Shown here: positions 9,101 to 18,395 of the stretch, one piece after another
Layout: the number at the start of each line of letters is the position of its first letter
Numbering within the stretch: position 1 is the first letter of the stretch
NCBI RefSeq assembly: GCF_002019665.1
Contig: NZ_KV917375.1
Location: 3,423,445-3,487,444, forward strand
Source: Sutcliffiella halmapala
GTDB lineage: Bacteria; Bacillota; Bacilli; Bacillales; Bacillaceae_I
Direction: 5' to 3'
DNA length: 64,000 nt
Translations under genes and position numbers: made by a program
Notes under the pieces: generated by a model
Told to the model about the DNA's origin: nothing
What the model saw: the letters and a program-made list of their open reading frames with translations, nothing else
Databases searched by the model: none

Positions 9101-9584
9101 AAGAAAGAAATTCGGCAAATTTCCCTTGAGGGAGTACAACGGCGCGAGTAAAATCATCAATCGTGAGACCGATTATCTCTTGAATAGCAGCGTTCACTTC
9201 ACTTGCTTTATCCGCAATAACGATATGCTCTTCATGCTTGACCTCGGATAAGCGACAAATCCCCGATTTCACACGAATATCATCGGTACGTTTAAAAGAG
9301 CGCTCTACTTTATATCGTTGTTTGCCTTTTGCATTCTCTAATTCAAAAAGGAAAGACACATCTAACACATTTTCTGCATGGTTCATAATTCCTTGTGTAT
9401 TATTAGAAGCACGTTCGACCTTTCCATACAACGCCAAGGTCATCGCATCTAAAATCGAGGATTTACCACTACCCGTCGGACCAAAAATCCCAAACACTCC
9501 ACCTTGACATAGCGCTTCAAAATCAATAATCTGTTTTTCACGGAAACTCTGTAATCCTGCTACCGTTAACGTTATTGGCTTCAT
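6159..9584 (-). CDS. sbcC: Exonuclease subunit SbcC (Rad50-like SMC ATPase)
   Basis: Large ATPase subunit (1141 aa) of the SbcCD nuclease, which opens DNA hairpins and processes blocked DNA ends. The N-terminal ATPase half has GIFGPTGSGKSSILDA (Walker A, about residues 33-48). A very long coiled coil, rich in Glu, Lys and Gln, runs from about 180 to 960 and is interrupted near residue 538 by the zinc-hook CPVCGSTDHPN. The C-terminal half has the ABC signature PVSSLSGGETFLTSLALALS (near 1040) and Walker B FFFLDEGFGTLD (near 1075). Its ATG overlaps the sbcD stop by 4 nt (ATGA), so the two are translationally coupled. It ends close to repeat copy A, a DNA palindrome of the kind SbcCD attacks. 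Confidence 0.96.
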   Translation of the reverse strand: MKPITLTVAGLQSFREKQIIDFEALCQGGVFGIFGPTGSGKSSILDAMTLALYGKVERASNNTQGIMNHAENVLDVSFLFELENAKGKQRYKVERSFKRTDDIRVKSGICRLSEVKHEEHIVIADKASEVNAAIQEIIGLTIDDFTRAVVLPQGKFAEFLSLKGADRRQMLQRLFQLEKYGDELSRKIKDELQTKTRILGEIHAEQLGLGEASDIAVKEAKKAFKEIANSVENSEMGLQQLEVVFEEKKKKWEWQAEKQKVEDSLLSYQEQEPAIKDLETKLSLADRATAIKPILDDLTEIESALKRWSTKFGEDKKMYHTAKEALHQAMEAYEVARKKKEKEQPALLSKKEKLERARKLEEGMKVLQTNLEQLDQNLVKKQEQLAEVELHEKKTKELYQKAVTKQKSLKVELASNSLAPNRFEKLQLAFDKKQEIIQVEKKLTETNEEVQTLSGKMNQFRAENVKAEAELTKVKEGMLACFSNTEKHYAKSSELTLQLDWLSQQVEQQLLDEKRLDESMKIHQLALDLATSLEEGRACPVCGSTDHPNRATHDGMREIASSKEDNGLERLVSLLQQEKQENVKIKLKLEQVATELYRDLEGERSLPSPSPTGEKIEQWEKQYDATSEGAALLIEKYHDIEAEQRALLQDMIHTQEKKVRLDQALRKWTSAWNESQKLKQTYEEQWSTWSSRMQGIKADLDEQQLIWGATFAEESFEEIEQQFHHAKEVEKQMKELQERINKSVDFIEEKEKELKRVQETRIEAEKILFQDNLERKQMSARMEETKAEISSIAGNEPVSRLLQQVEQDVANINELEAESYKAWNSAQTNYHEYDKRVKQSEQMLEETTSRQKNLAEKWSRALEEAAFSSKAEVEKAILFLEYKISWQKKVQQYWEERNAIEKDWERLNSLIGEEKIKEAEWLELQESLKAKRQKLREEIEAKSAAFQHLSSIEKRNERYRVLEDNKEKLTVETQAFQKLQSVFKGNSFVEYLAEEQLLQISRDASERLGHLTRQRYALEMDSQGGFVIRDDANGGVRRPVSSLSGGETFLTSLALALSLSAQIQLRGEYPLQFFFLDEGFGTLDHELLDAVVTALEKLQSNHLAVGVISHVQELRARLPRRLVVTPADATGKGSTVKLEEL

Positions 9585-10756
9585 TCTGCCCCCTCCTTCC
9601 TTTCTTCATTTAATAAGGATAAAAATAAATGAACTAATTCTTCTTCCGGCTCGGCCCCACCTGTTTGTTTTTCATAAAACCTTACAAACAGCTCTTCAAT
9701 CGGTATGCTATCCATTTTTACTGCTGTTAGCTCCTCTACCATCTCTGGAAAAATTGGTCGGATATGGAGTATTCCTTCATGAAGCTTCCGAATACGATGT
9801 ATTTCTTCCATAGATAATGCGTGTTTAACATGTATCTCTAAATCAATCCATGCATTCGTATCCCTTCTTTCTTCTAACCATGTGAAAACCTGCTGTAAAC
9901 CTTCTGTTGCTTTCCACTTTACTAAAGGCTTGCCACTAGATAAGTAAATTTCCTGTGTGCGAACTTCTTTTCCTGGCTCAGCATCTATAATTGTGACACT
10001 CTTTGTATAGCCTGCTTCTGAAAAGCTGTATGCTAAAGGTGAGCCCGCATAGCGAGCAGTTGTTTTCGCCCTTTTAATCGTTTGAGGACGATGTAAGTGA
10101 CCAAGTGCGACATATTGAGCTTGATGCGGTAAGCTTTCAGCAGCAACCGTAAACGCCCCACCCACCTCAATTGGACGCTCTGAATCAGTAGAACTACCAC
10201 CTGCTACGAATAAATGACTCATGGCCATATTGACAGAATCAGGAGTAAACTGCTCACACATCTTTTCAAAAAGCTGACGAATCCGAGCATCATATTGATC
10301 CCTTATTTGCTTTTCGTCAAATTGCTCGGATAGTACTTCATTTAATCGTGATTCGGATGGATAGGGTAAAGATGCAAGTTTCAACATTTCATCTGTAGTA
10401 GGAATATAAATCGTTTGAACATCCATTGTAGGATAGCCTAACAAGGAGATATTTTGAGTGGCAGCAAGTGGCCAAGACGCGGACAAGCGATCAGGATTAT
10501 CATGATTTCCAGCAATTACTGCAACTGGACGCTTCCCTTTGTTTGAAAGCTGCTGTAAAGACTCATAAAATAATACTTCTGCTTGTGCAGGAGGATTTAC
10601 CGTGTCATAGACATCACCTGCCATTAAAACGACATCTATTTTTTCTTCTTCTACAATCGCTAAAAGCTCCGCTAAAAATTGTGCTTGCTCTGGCAATCTA
10701 CTTCTTCCTTCTAATGTTTTACCTAAATGCCAATCGGCCGTATGAAGTATTCGCAA
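9581..10756 (-). CDS. sbcD: Exonuclease subunit SbcD (Mre11-like nuclease)
   Basis: A 391-residue calcineurin-like phosphoesterase, the nuclease partner of SbcC. The metal-binding motifs are in order: TADWHLGK (residues 6-13), MAGDVYDTVNPP, VIAGNHDNPDR and LGHLHRPQ. The start is TTG 10756 with GGGAGGGG upstream. The C-terminal capping domain is complete. It follows addA by 82 nt, in which a hairpin with T-tract may attenuate transcription, and overlaps sbcC by 4 nt. The gene order addB-addA-sbcD-sbcC is as in B. subtilis. Confidence 0.96.
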   Translation of the reverse strand: MRILHTADWHLGKTLEGRSRLPEQAQFLAELLAIVEEEKIDVVLMAGDVYDTVNPPAQAEVLFYESLQQLSNKGKRPVAVIAGNHDNPDRLSASWPLAATQNISLLGYPTMDVQTIYIPTTDEMLKLASLPYPSESRLNEVLSEQFDEKQIRDQYDARIRQLFEKMCEQFTPDSVNMAMSHLFVAGGSSTDSERPIEVGGAFTVAAESLPHQAQYVALGHLHRPQTIKRAKTTARYAGSPLAYSFSEAGYTKSVTIIDAEPGKEVRTQEIYLSSGKPLVKWKATEGLQQVFTWLEERRDTNAWIDLEIHVKHALSMEEIHRIRKLHEGILHIRPIFPEMVEELTAVKMDSIPIEELFVRFYEKQTGGAEPEEELVHLFLSLLNEERKEGAE

Positions 10757-10776
10757 CTTTACTGTCCCCTCCCAAT

Positions 10777-10828
10777 TAAAAAGAGCTCAAGCTGACATGT
10801 CTGCTCTCTTAACATTTGCTTGAGCCCT
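10777..10828 (-). terminator. Possible attenuator between addA and sbcD
   Basis: Read on the minus strand, GGCTCAAGC (about 10818-10826) pairs with GCTTGAGC (10785-10792) across a 25-nt loop, followed directly by five T residues. The stem is only 8 bp with a large loop, so partial termination inside the repair operon is more likely than a full stop. Confidence 0.5.
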
Positions 10829-10838
10829 TGCCTCTCTT

Positions 10839-13800
10839 TTATTCAATTTTCACTAAATGACTCCCATCAAAGAAATACAAGTATTTAGCTGTAAGTTTTT
10901 TATTCCATATTTTCTCTACTGCTGTTCCATATAAAGTAACTTGCTCTATATAGCGATTTCGTAGAATAGGTTCCGCCTCTTTGAACCCATTAGCAAATCG
11001 AGTGGAAATGGCATCTGTTTTGTAATCAATTAATACTAATCCGTCCGCATCTTCTAATAGACAATCAATTACCCCTTGGACTAATACTGTTTCTTCCTTT
11101 AATTCTTCTTTATCACCAATCTCATTGCCCTGTAAAGCGAAACTAAATGGTACTTCACGATGTACTTTCTCCGCAAGAAGCATCCGCTTACCAATTGGTG
11201 TCATAAAGAATCCTTCGATCGCATCGATATTAACCACTTTTGCTTGTTCACTTGTAAGCAGTTCTTTTTCTACCATCTGCAGGATTTGCGCTTGTACTTC
11301 CTGACGATCCAAGCTGCTCTTCGTTAAATCGATGTTTTGCATCACTGTATGCATGGCAGTCCCTATTTCAGATGGCGAAAGGCTCTTCTTTTGTAAAAAT
11401 GCTGGACGGTCTAAAAAGTACTTGCGCTCAGTTTGAATAAAGGAATGATCTGCATAAGGGTCCTGCTGTTCCTTCATTCTCTTTAATTCTGAAACAGATT
11501 GCTTAGAACGATGCTTACTAGCTTCCTTATATGGATATTGCCAGTTTAGTTGCTCCCTTACTTGTTCTTTCAGTGGGCTTTCTATATCAACAGGTATACC
11601 TTGCTTTACCTTATCAAGTAAATTATTTTCTTCCAATTTCTCAACTTCTATTTCCTCAAGTAAATCCTGTACATTTATAATAGAAACCTTCCAAGAAGCA
11701 TGATGGTTCGTTATCTCAACTGGAATTAACGATGGCACCTCACTACCAGCTCTTAGCTCTGCTGTATCCTTATGGCGAACTAATGCTGGTCCCACCCAAT
11801 CCATATAGGATTTAACTCCAGCACGCGCATAATCTGGTAGCAGCCAGCTTTCGATTGTCACATATTCGTTCCATTGGGTTTGAGATTTTTCAAAATCTTT
11901 TACAGTACCCACTAAATAAAGTTTTTCCTTTGCCCTTGTTAACGCTACGTAAAGCACACGCATCTCTTCTGCGATAAGCTGTGCTTTCGCCTTGCGTTTT
12001 AAAGCTAATTGCAAAATAGTTGGATACGTAATTCGTAAGCGAGCGTTCACATACTTTGATCCAAATCCAAGCTCTTTATCTAACAGATAACTGCTATTTA
12101 AATCCATCATATTAAATTGCTTTGATAAACCTGCCACAAACACAATCGGAAACTCTAGCCCTTTACTCGAGTGGATAGTCATGAGACGGATAACATCCTC
12201 CTGCTCTCCTAGGGCTCTTGCTGCTCCTAAATCCTCGCCTCGATCTTGCATTCTTTCAATAAATCGTAAGAAACGAAACAGGCCACGGAAGGATGTAGCT
12301 TCATATTGACGCGCACGATCGTATAAAGCCCGCAAATTAGCTTGACGTTGTTTACCACCTGGCATTCCTCCGACATAGTCATAGAAATGCGTATCTTGAT
12401 AAATTTTCCAAATCAACTCAGACAATGCACCTTCTCTAGCTGCAGTGCGCCATTTCTGTAGCAATTCATGAAAGATCTGTACTTTTTTAATCGTTTTCTT
12501 TTCTTCTAAACTATCTGGAGCTTTTTGCAAGAAGGCAAGTAACGCTTCAAAATAAGATCCTTTTCTTTGTTGAATTCGGATAGAGGCTAATTCATTAGAA
12601 TCAAGTCCAATAATCGGTGACCTTAAAACCGAAGCCAATGGAACATCTTGATAGGGATTATCTATTATTTTTAATAGCGAAACTAGGATCGCTACCTCCG
12701 TTGCTTCGAAATAACCCGTACTTAAATTAGCATATAACGGAAGCCCCTCTTGTTTAAATTCCTCGATAAACTGTGGCGCCCACGGCATCGATCTCATCAA
12801 AATTACACAGTCTCGAAAAGTGATTGGTCTCATTCGTTTTTCATTTTTATCATAAATCTCATAGCCAGATTGGATAAGGTGTTTAATCTTTTGGGCAATC
12901 ATTTTCGCTTCAACCTGTGCCGTTTCTAACTCTGCTTTATCAAAGCCTGTTGCACTACCCTCTTCTTCAAATTCATTGGTGACATCCGTTGTAGAAGAAT
13001 GGTCGCTACGGTCTAACAGTAATAATTCTGCTTCTCTATTAGTAGCTTTTGGATAATTGGTTGCTCCAAATTTCAATTCTGCGTCTTCATCATACTCAAT
13101 TTCTCCAACTGTTTCGCCCATGATTTGTTTAAAGATAAAGTTGGTCGCATCTAGCACCTCAGGGCGTGAACGGAAGTTCCGGTTCAAGTCTATTCGAAGT
13201 CCCGTTCCTTCTCCATCTGTGTTAAACCTCTTATATTTACTTAAGAATAGAAATGGTTCGGCTAAACGGAAGCGGTAGATTGATTGCTTAACATCCCCAA
13301 CCATAAACATATTCCCAGCTTGCTCTTCATCTTTTGTAACAAGTTTTAAGATAGCTTCCTGTACCATGTTGGTGTCTTGATATTCATCTACTAACACCTC
13401 TTTAAAAGTAGATTGGTATCTTAACGCTGCTTCAGATCGTTCCCACCCATTTGTTGTTTGTTGGCGAAGAACACTTAAGCATAAGTGCTCTGTGTCTGAA
13501 AAATCAACTAAGCCTTTTTCTTGCTTTAAGCTACTAAACTTACTGCCATATTCATTTACGAGATTAACTAGAATTCTCATAACTGGCGCCAGCTCTTCTA
13601 AATCCTTGAGGTAAGATTCTGGTCTTCTAGCAAAAAGCTCATCTTTTATCCCTTGAAGCATTCCTTTTGCTTTATTACGGACTTTTGTCCAATCTTCAAG
13701 TAACCCTTTATCATATCCATCACCACGACAGGTTTTGGCTCTTGGAAAATCAAGAGACTGCATTTCGTCATATAAAACACTCCAGGATTGCAAAAGAGCT

Positions 13801-14612
13801 TTTTGAAGTCTTTCCAACTGGGCCAAATCCTGTTCGATATTTTCCGCACGAGGAGCAGGACCCCCTGGTTCGAGAGTGATGCCCATTGCTTTATTCAGGA
13901 GACTGTCCACCCCCTGAAATTGAAGCTCTATTTCTTTTTTTAACATCGAAATGAAGGGAAGTTCGTCTAAGGTAAGCTCATTTGTTGATTTGTAGAATGC
14001 CACTATCTCCTCTAACCATAACTCAGGAGCAGGGTTAGCTCTTGAAAATTCATATAAGTCTAACACTAATTTTTGAAGTGCTCCATCAGTTCTATCATTT
14101 GTATAGCGATCGACCAAATCGAAAAATGCATCATTATCTTCCTTACCATATTCTTCTTCAAAGACAGCCTCAAGTACTTCTTCCTGCATTAACTGAATCT
14201 CTGTCTTATCTGCAATTCGAAAGCTAGGGTCGATATCGATTAAATAATAGTATTTTCGCACTACCTCTAAACAAAAGGAGTGGATGGTTGAGATTGATGC
14301 CCGATTTAACAAGCTTAACTGTCGTCTTAAATGAAGGGAGGCTGGTCGTTTTTCCAGCTCCTGTTCTAATGCTTCTCCGATTCGGTGCCTCATCTCAGCA
14401 GCGGAAGCATTAGTAAACGTCACAACAAGTAATCGATCGATGTCCACATGCTCCTGAACAATCTTATGGATCATTCGTTCAACAAGGACTGCTGTTTTTC
14501 CAGATCCTGCTGCTGCCGCTACTAAAATATCTTTGCCACTGGAGACAATCGCTTTCCACTGTTCGTCTGTCCATTGAGCATCCTTTGGTTTTGGCAGTAA
14601 TTCCATTCCCAT
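10839..14612 (-). CDS. addA: ATP-dependent helicase/nuclease subunit A (AddA)
   Basis: A 1257-residue UvrD/Rep-type helicase fused to a C-terminal nuclease. It forms the AddAB complex with AddB for RecBCD-like double-strand end resection. Helicase motifs seen: AAAGSGKTAVLVERMI (motif I), VTFTNASAAEMRHRI (Ia), LVDEYQDTN (II), GDVKQSIYRFR (III), RNFRSRPEV (IV), MTIHSSKGLEFPIVF (V) and VLYVALTRAK (VI). The PD-(D/E)XK nuclease motif VLIDYKTD is near residue 1200. GGAGG lies 9 nt before the ATG, and the start overlaps the addB stop by one base (TAATG), implying coupling. Confidence 0.96.
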   Translation of the reverse strand: MGMELLPKPKDAQWTDEQWKAIVSSGKDILVAAAAGSGKTAVLVERMIHKIVQEHVDIDRLLVVTFTNASAAEMRHRIGEALEQELEKRPASLHLRRQLSLLNRASISTIHSFCLEVVRKYYYLIDIDPSFRIADKTEIQLMQEEVLEAVFEEEYGKEDNDAFFDLVDRYTNDRTDGALQKLVLDLYEFSRANPAPELWLEEIVAFYKSTNELTLDELPFISMLKKEIELQFQGVDSLLNKAMGITLEPGGPAPRAENIEQDLAQLERLQKALLQSWSVLYDEMQSLDFPRAKTCRGDGYDKGLLEDWTKVRNKAKGMLQGIKDELFARRPESYLKDLEELAPVMRILVNLVNEYGSKFSSLKQEKGLVDFSDTEHLCLSVLRQQTTNGWERSEAALRYQSTFKEVLVDEYQDTNMVQEAILKLVTKDEEQAGNMFMVGDVKQSIYRFRLAEPFLFLSKYKRFNTDGEGTGLRIDLNRNFRSRPEVLDATNFIFKQIMGETVGEIEYDEDAELKFGATNYPKATNREAELLLLDRSDHSSTTDVTNEFEEEGSATGFDKAELETAQVEAKMIAQKIKHLIQSGYEIYDKNEKRMRPITFRDCVILMRSMPWAPQFIEEFKQEGLPLYANLSTGYFEATEVAILVSLLKIIDNPYQDVPLASVLRSPIIGLDSNELASIRIQQRKGSYFEALLAFLQKAPDSLEEKKTIKKVQIFHELLQKWRTAAREGALSELIWKIYQDTHFYDYVGGMPGGKQRQANLRALYDRARQYEATSFRGLFRFLRFIERMQDRGEDLGAARALGEQEDVIRLMTIHSSKGLEFPIVFVAGLSKQFNMMDLNSSYLLDKELGFGSKYVNARLRITYPTILQLALKRKAKAQLIAEEMRVLYVALTRAKEKLYLVGTVKDFEKSQTQWNEYVTIESWLLPDYARAGVKSYMDWVGPALVRHKDTAELRAGSEVPSLIPVEITNHHASWKVSIINVQDLLEEIEVEKLEENNLLDKVKQGIPVDIESPLKEQVREQLNWQYPYKEASKHRSKQSVSELKRMKEQQDPYADHSFIQTERKYFLDRPAFLQKKSLSPSEIGTAMHTVMQNIDLTKSSLDRQEVQAQILQMVEKELLTSEQAKVVNIDAIEGFFMTPIGKRMLLAEKVHREVPFSFALQGNEIGDKEELKEETVLVQGVIDCLLEDADGLVLIDYKTDAISTRFANGFKEAEPILRNRYIEQVTLYGTAVEKIWNKKLTAKYLYFFDGSHLVKIE

Positions 14613-17600
14613 TACTCACCGCCTCCTTCCATTTTTCTTTTCATTGCTTCCATCACTTCTTCTTTTGGAAGATTGGATAACGTTCTATAATCATTCTCTT
14701 CTAAGGAAGTATCAAACTGACAGAAAGATTTAAATGAACAAAATGTACATGGAATTTGATTCTTTAACTTATACGGGGAAATTGTTGTTTCCCCCTCTGA
14801 TATCTTCATCCCAATTTCTTCAAACGTTTTCCGCACATAGTCCCTAAGCTGAGTAAATTCCTGTTCACTTGCAACAGAAGAGTTAGAATAAAACCCTCCA
14901 TTACTTTTTAACCCAGCAGCCACAATCTGAGAATGTCCCTGTTCTAAGGTTTGATCCATTAAGCGAACTGATTCCTCATCTCCGAGCAATAGACCTTTCA
15001 TTTTAAAGCTTTTAAAAATTTCTTCTTCAATGATATCCTCCGGAGCCATTCCGTTTGTTTTAATCATTGGGTTATGAACATGGAAATAAAGCACGCCAGC
15101 AGGTGTTGCTTGACTCCCAATCCATCCTTCTGAATGCGTAATAACAATATCTAAGTACGTCAGCATTTGTAATGCTAATCCATAGTAAACCTCTGTTAAA
15201 TCTAACGCCTTATTGCTTGATTTATAGTCGATGATTCGTAGCAACAAACCATTCGTTCCTTCCGCTTTATCGACCCGATCTATCCTTCCAATAAGCTCCA
15301 TGGTCACACCATTCGGGAGATTGACCTGTATCGGTGGAAGCTCTTCTTTTTGGCCAAAGCCAAGTTCCAGACCAATTGGCGTAAACTTACTAGCTTTAGA
15401 ATGTTCACTTAGAATTTGTGATGCTCTTGTAATAATTGTTTCTAATTTTTTCTTAATATAATGAAAACGATTAGAGCTAAGTAAAATTTCTCCCTGCAGC
15501 CTTGGTGCTATAATATTTACCGCTTCCTTTGCTAACACTTCACACTCTTGCTTTGTTAACGCCTTCCAATCACTACCATTTTGACGTAACTGATCGGAAA
15601 TATGCTTAAGCGCAGCATGAAAAAGCTGACCAATATCAGGGGCTTCTAGTCGATAGATTTTTCGATCCTTCAACTTTAATCCATGTGAAGCAAAATGTGA
15701 AAAAGCACATGCACTAAATTTCTCCATACGTGAAACACTTGCTTCCATATGGTCGCCATACAACTTCCTACTAACTGGAACGGTTAGTTTATTAGCTTCA
15801 TTTTTGTAAAATAAACTTCGTAACACATGTTCTGTTCGATCATTCCACTCTTCGTTTTCTAAAAGAATGTTGTATACATCCCACCAAATAGGTTCAACTG
15901 GATATTTTTTCATCCATGTTTGCAGCTGTACCGCTAAATTAGATAGTGTAGTAGAAGGTGTATGAACGAACGTTAATTGCTCTTCTTGTGTGAGTTCTCC
16001 TGGTTCATTAAGCAACAGCTTTTCCTCTAGTTGAGGAAACATTTCTTTTACTCGTTTTATATAGGATGAAGGTAATAAAGCTTTTCCTTCTTCATCTGCT
16101 AATGAGTAGCTTATATAGAGATGCTGAGTAGGGCTTAAAAAAGCGGAGTACACTAGAAAATGATCATCTAGTAATCTTTCCAAACTAGAAGGAGCAAGCT
16201 CTAATCCGTAGTTCGCTAAAAGCTCTCTTTCATCTTCTGATACAAAGCCTTCATCCTTAATTTTGGCTGGAATAACCCCTTCATTGACTCCAATTACAAA
16301 ACTATGTTTAATATCGGTTAGACGAGATAGGTCAAAGTTCGCGACAATGACTTGATCAATAGCTGGAGGGACAAGACTAAAACGTAAGCTTTCTAGTCCA
16401 CTTTCTAGCATTTTCGTAAACATAGCCATGGAGGTTGGTTGCTCCCCAATCAGTTCGACCATTTGATCTAATAATTGGATAATAGCTTTCCATACTTGTT
16501 CATGCTCTTTTGCTGCCGTTAAGTTCCCTTCCTCTTCTGCTCTTTTCATTCGAAGCTCTAGCTTTTGTGGGACTTGAAGATCCGTTAGGTATTCGTATAA
16601 CGCTTTGCAGTAGCCCATTATTGACTTGGATTTCTTCCAGCGTTTCTCCAGCATAGAGAGTGGCTCTACAATCATATCTCTTAGCTCATTAATTTCACGT
16701 TCATATGCCAATTCTTCATCTGTCTGTACATATGGTCCTTCTGAGTCAATACTGAAAAAACGACGATATGTCCATGGCTCTTTCATCGTCCACTTCTTCC
16801 CTTGAATCCCATAGGACAAGCAAAAATTCTCAAGCTTGTCTGTTTTTTCTCTCATTTCATTCATATCTTGATCCACTGCGTAGAAGAAATCTGTTTTCAC
16901 ACAACGGAAGACGGACTCATAGCGCCAATTTCTCGAGATTACCTCTAAACTTGAACGTAAAAGCTCGACTAAAGGGTGATGGAGCATTGTCCTTTTCTGA
17001 TCAACGAAAAATGGGATATCAAAGTCCTTGAAAATCGTATTTACTAGATCAATATAAGATTCTGCATTTCGCACAATTACCGCAATGTCCTTATAACGAT
17101 TGCCCTGGTCGCGCACGAGCGATGTAATTTCTCTTGCAATCCCTTCTATCTCAGCTCTTCTATTAACTGCTTGTAAAATAGAAACCTGACCTTGAGTCGG
17201 ATAAACGACAGTTGGTCTAACATCAAAATATTGTTCTAAATGGCGTAACGAGTCAGACGCCAGAAATCGATAAGCATCCTCCATCAAAATAGGTGACCCA
17301 AGCTGACATCCCTCTTCTAATGCAAGGTGACGGAGCTTTTGATAGGTCGTTCCTGTTGTTCTAAATAGATGCAAATCATATGGTGGTTCCTCATCATAAG
17401 GCTTGTCTAACGTTAGCGCTATGATAACGGAATTTGCATGAAGCATTAACTGCTTTAAGACTTCAATTTCCTGTGGTGTAAAGCTATGAAAACCATCTAT
17501 ATAAATATCAGCTTCTTTAATATAAGAGGAGTGAGGAATTTTTTCCGCTAGGAGCTGTAAATAATCTTCGCCATCGACATACTTTCCTTCTAACAGATGC

Positions 17601-18124
17601 TCAAGTTGACGGTACACCACTAAAATGTCTGTTAATTTTTTGGCAAGCATTTTTTCATGATCAGATATTGTGGAGTCTTCTCCTATTCGAACAATTTCTT
17701 CTTGTAGTAAATCCGGTGTTATACAATACCGTTTAAACTCCGTTACCATACTCTCCATCTGCTCGATAAAGCCAAACTGGTCAGCAGACCTTCCAAATAC
17801 TTGGAATTGTCCTTTATGCTCTTCTATCACTTTCCTTAGTAACATGTGGATTCCAGTTTGATCTATATGAAACCGACTAATACCGCCGACCTCTTGTAAG
17901 ATCCGCCAAGCTAAACGGGTAAAACTAAAAACTTGAGCTCGAATCATCCCGTGTACTTCTGGTGATTGAACGATTCCATATTCCGATTGAAAAGTCATTT
18001 GCTCTGGAACTAAATAGATAATCGGTGGTCCTTCTGGTTTTTCCTGTAACTTGTGAAGGATTTGCTCGTTACACCATTTGGTTTTTCCACTGCCTGTTCT
18101 CCCAATTAAAAAACGAATTGACAC
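14612..18124 (-). CDS. addB: ATP-dependent helicase/nuclease subunit B (AddB)
   Basis: A 1170-residue AddB. N-terminal P-loop FLIGRTGSGKTKWC; inactive-helicase-like middle; C-terminal RecB-family nuclease with LRIIDYKSSNKALDL. The four iron-sulfur cysteines expected for AddB are present: one in FSACAFSHF (near residue 805) and three in the Cx2Cx5C motif CTFCSFKSFC near the end. The start is GTG 18124 with GGGGGA upstream. It is the first gene of the addB-addA-sbcD-sbcC operon. A possible promoter (TTGGCA, 18-nt spacer, TACAAT) lies at 18240-18269 on the same strand. Confidence 0.96.
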   Translation of the reverse strand: MSIRFLIGRTGSGKTKWCNEQILHKLQEKPEGPPIIYLVPEQMTFQSEYGIVQSPEVHGMIRAQVFSFTRLAWRILQEVGGISRFHIDQTGIHMLLRKVIEEHKGQFQVFGRSADQFGFIEQMESMVTEFKRYCITPDLLQEEIVRIGEDSTISDHEKMLAKKLTDILVVYRQLEHLLEGKYVDGEDYLQLLAEKIPHSSYIKEADIYIDGFHSFTPQEIEVLKQLMLHANSVIIALTLDKPYDEEPPYDLHLFRTTGTTYQKLRHLALEEGCQLGSPILMEDAYRFLASDSLRHLEQYFDVRPTVVYPTQGQVSILQAVNRRAEIEGIAREITSLVRDQGNRYKDIAVIVRNAESYIDLVNTIFKDFDIPFFVDQKRTMLHHPLVELLRSSLEVISRNWRYESVFRCVKTDFFYAVDQDMNEMREKTDKLENFCLSYGIQGKKWTMKEPWTYRRFFSIDSEGPYVQTDEELAYEREINELRDMIVEPLSMLEKRWKKSKSIMGYCKALYEYLTDLQVPQKLELRMKRAEEEGNLTAAKEHEQVWKAIIQLLDQMVELIGEQPTSMAMFTKMLESGLESLRFSLVPPAIDQVIVANFDLSRLTDIKHSFVIGVNEGVIPAKIKDEGFVSEDERELLANYGLELAPSSLERLLDDHFLVYSAFLSPTQHLYISYSLADEEGKALLPSSYIKRVKEMFPQLEEKLLLNEPGELTQEEQLTFVHTPSTTLSNLAVQLQTWMKKYPVEPIWWDVYNILLENEEWNDRTEHVLRSLFYKNEANKLTVPVSRKLYGDHMEASVSRMEKFSACAFSHFASHGLKLKDRKIYRLEAPDIGQLFHAALKHISDQLRQNGSDWKALTKQECEVLAKEAVNIIAPRLQGEILLSSNRFHYIKKKLETIITRASQILSEHSKASKFTPIGLELGFGQKEELPPIQVNLPNGVTMELIGRIDRVDKAEGTNGLLLRIIDYKSSNKALDLTEVYYGLALQMLTYLDIVITHSEGWIGSQATPAGVLYFHVHNPMIKTNGMAPEDIIEEEIFKSFKMKGLLLGDEESVRLMDQTLEQGHSQIVAAGLKSNGGFYSNSSVASEQEFTQLRDYVRKTFEEIGMKISEGETTISPYKLKNQIPCTFCSFKSFCQFDTSLEENDYRTLSNLPKEEVMEAMKRKMEGGGE

Positions 18125-18239
18125 CGCATGTCCCCCAAACTATTATATCGATAAAATAAGACGGCGACCCATCATTCACTGGCTCGCTCTACTTGATTAT
18201 TCTTTTTTTATAACTTCCATTATTATTATTCTCTTAATT

Positions 18240-18269
18240 ATTGTACTGAAAAATTGGACATATTGCCAA
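18240..18269 (-). promoter_or_regulatory. Candidate sigma-A promoter for addB
   Basis: On the minus strand TTGGCA (18264-18269) is followed after 18 nt by TACAAT (18240-18245). The leader to the GTG start would be about 115 nt. Spacing is at the upper limit for sigma-A and there is no independent support. Confidence 0.4.
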
Positions 18270-18348
18270 CTTCCAAGATACAATTTTTGGATGATTAGAT
18301 TTCAATAGCTACGATTCATTCTTCATTTTCCTTATCCCTTATAAAAAT

Positions 18349-18388
18349 AAAAAACACTTGAACTAGAAGATTCATTCAAGTGTTTTTT
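18349..18388. terminator. Bidirectional terminator downstream of the yidC gene
   Basis: A 14-bp perfect inverted repeat (18349-18362 with 18375-18388), A-rich then T-rich. It is placed immediately after the insertase stop codon. Confidence 0.85.
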
Positions 18389-18395
18389 CTATAGT

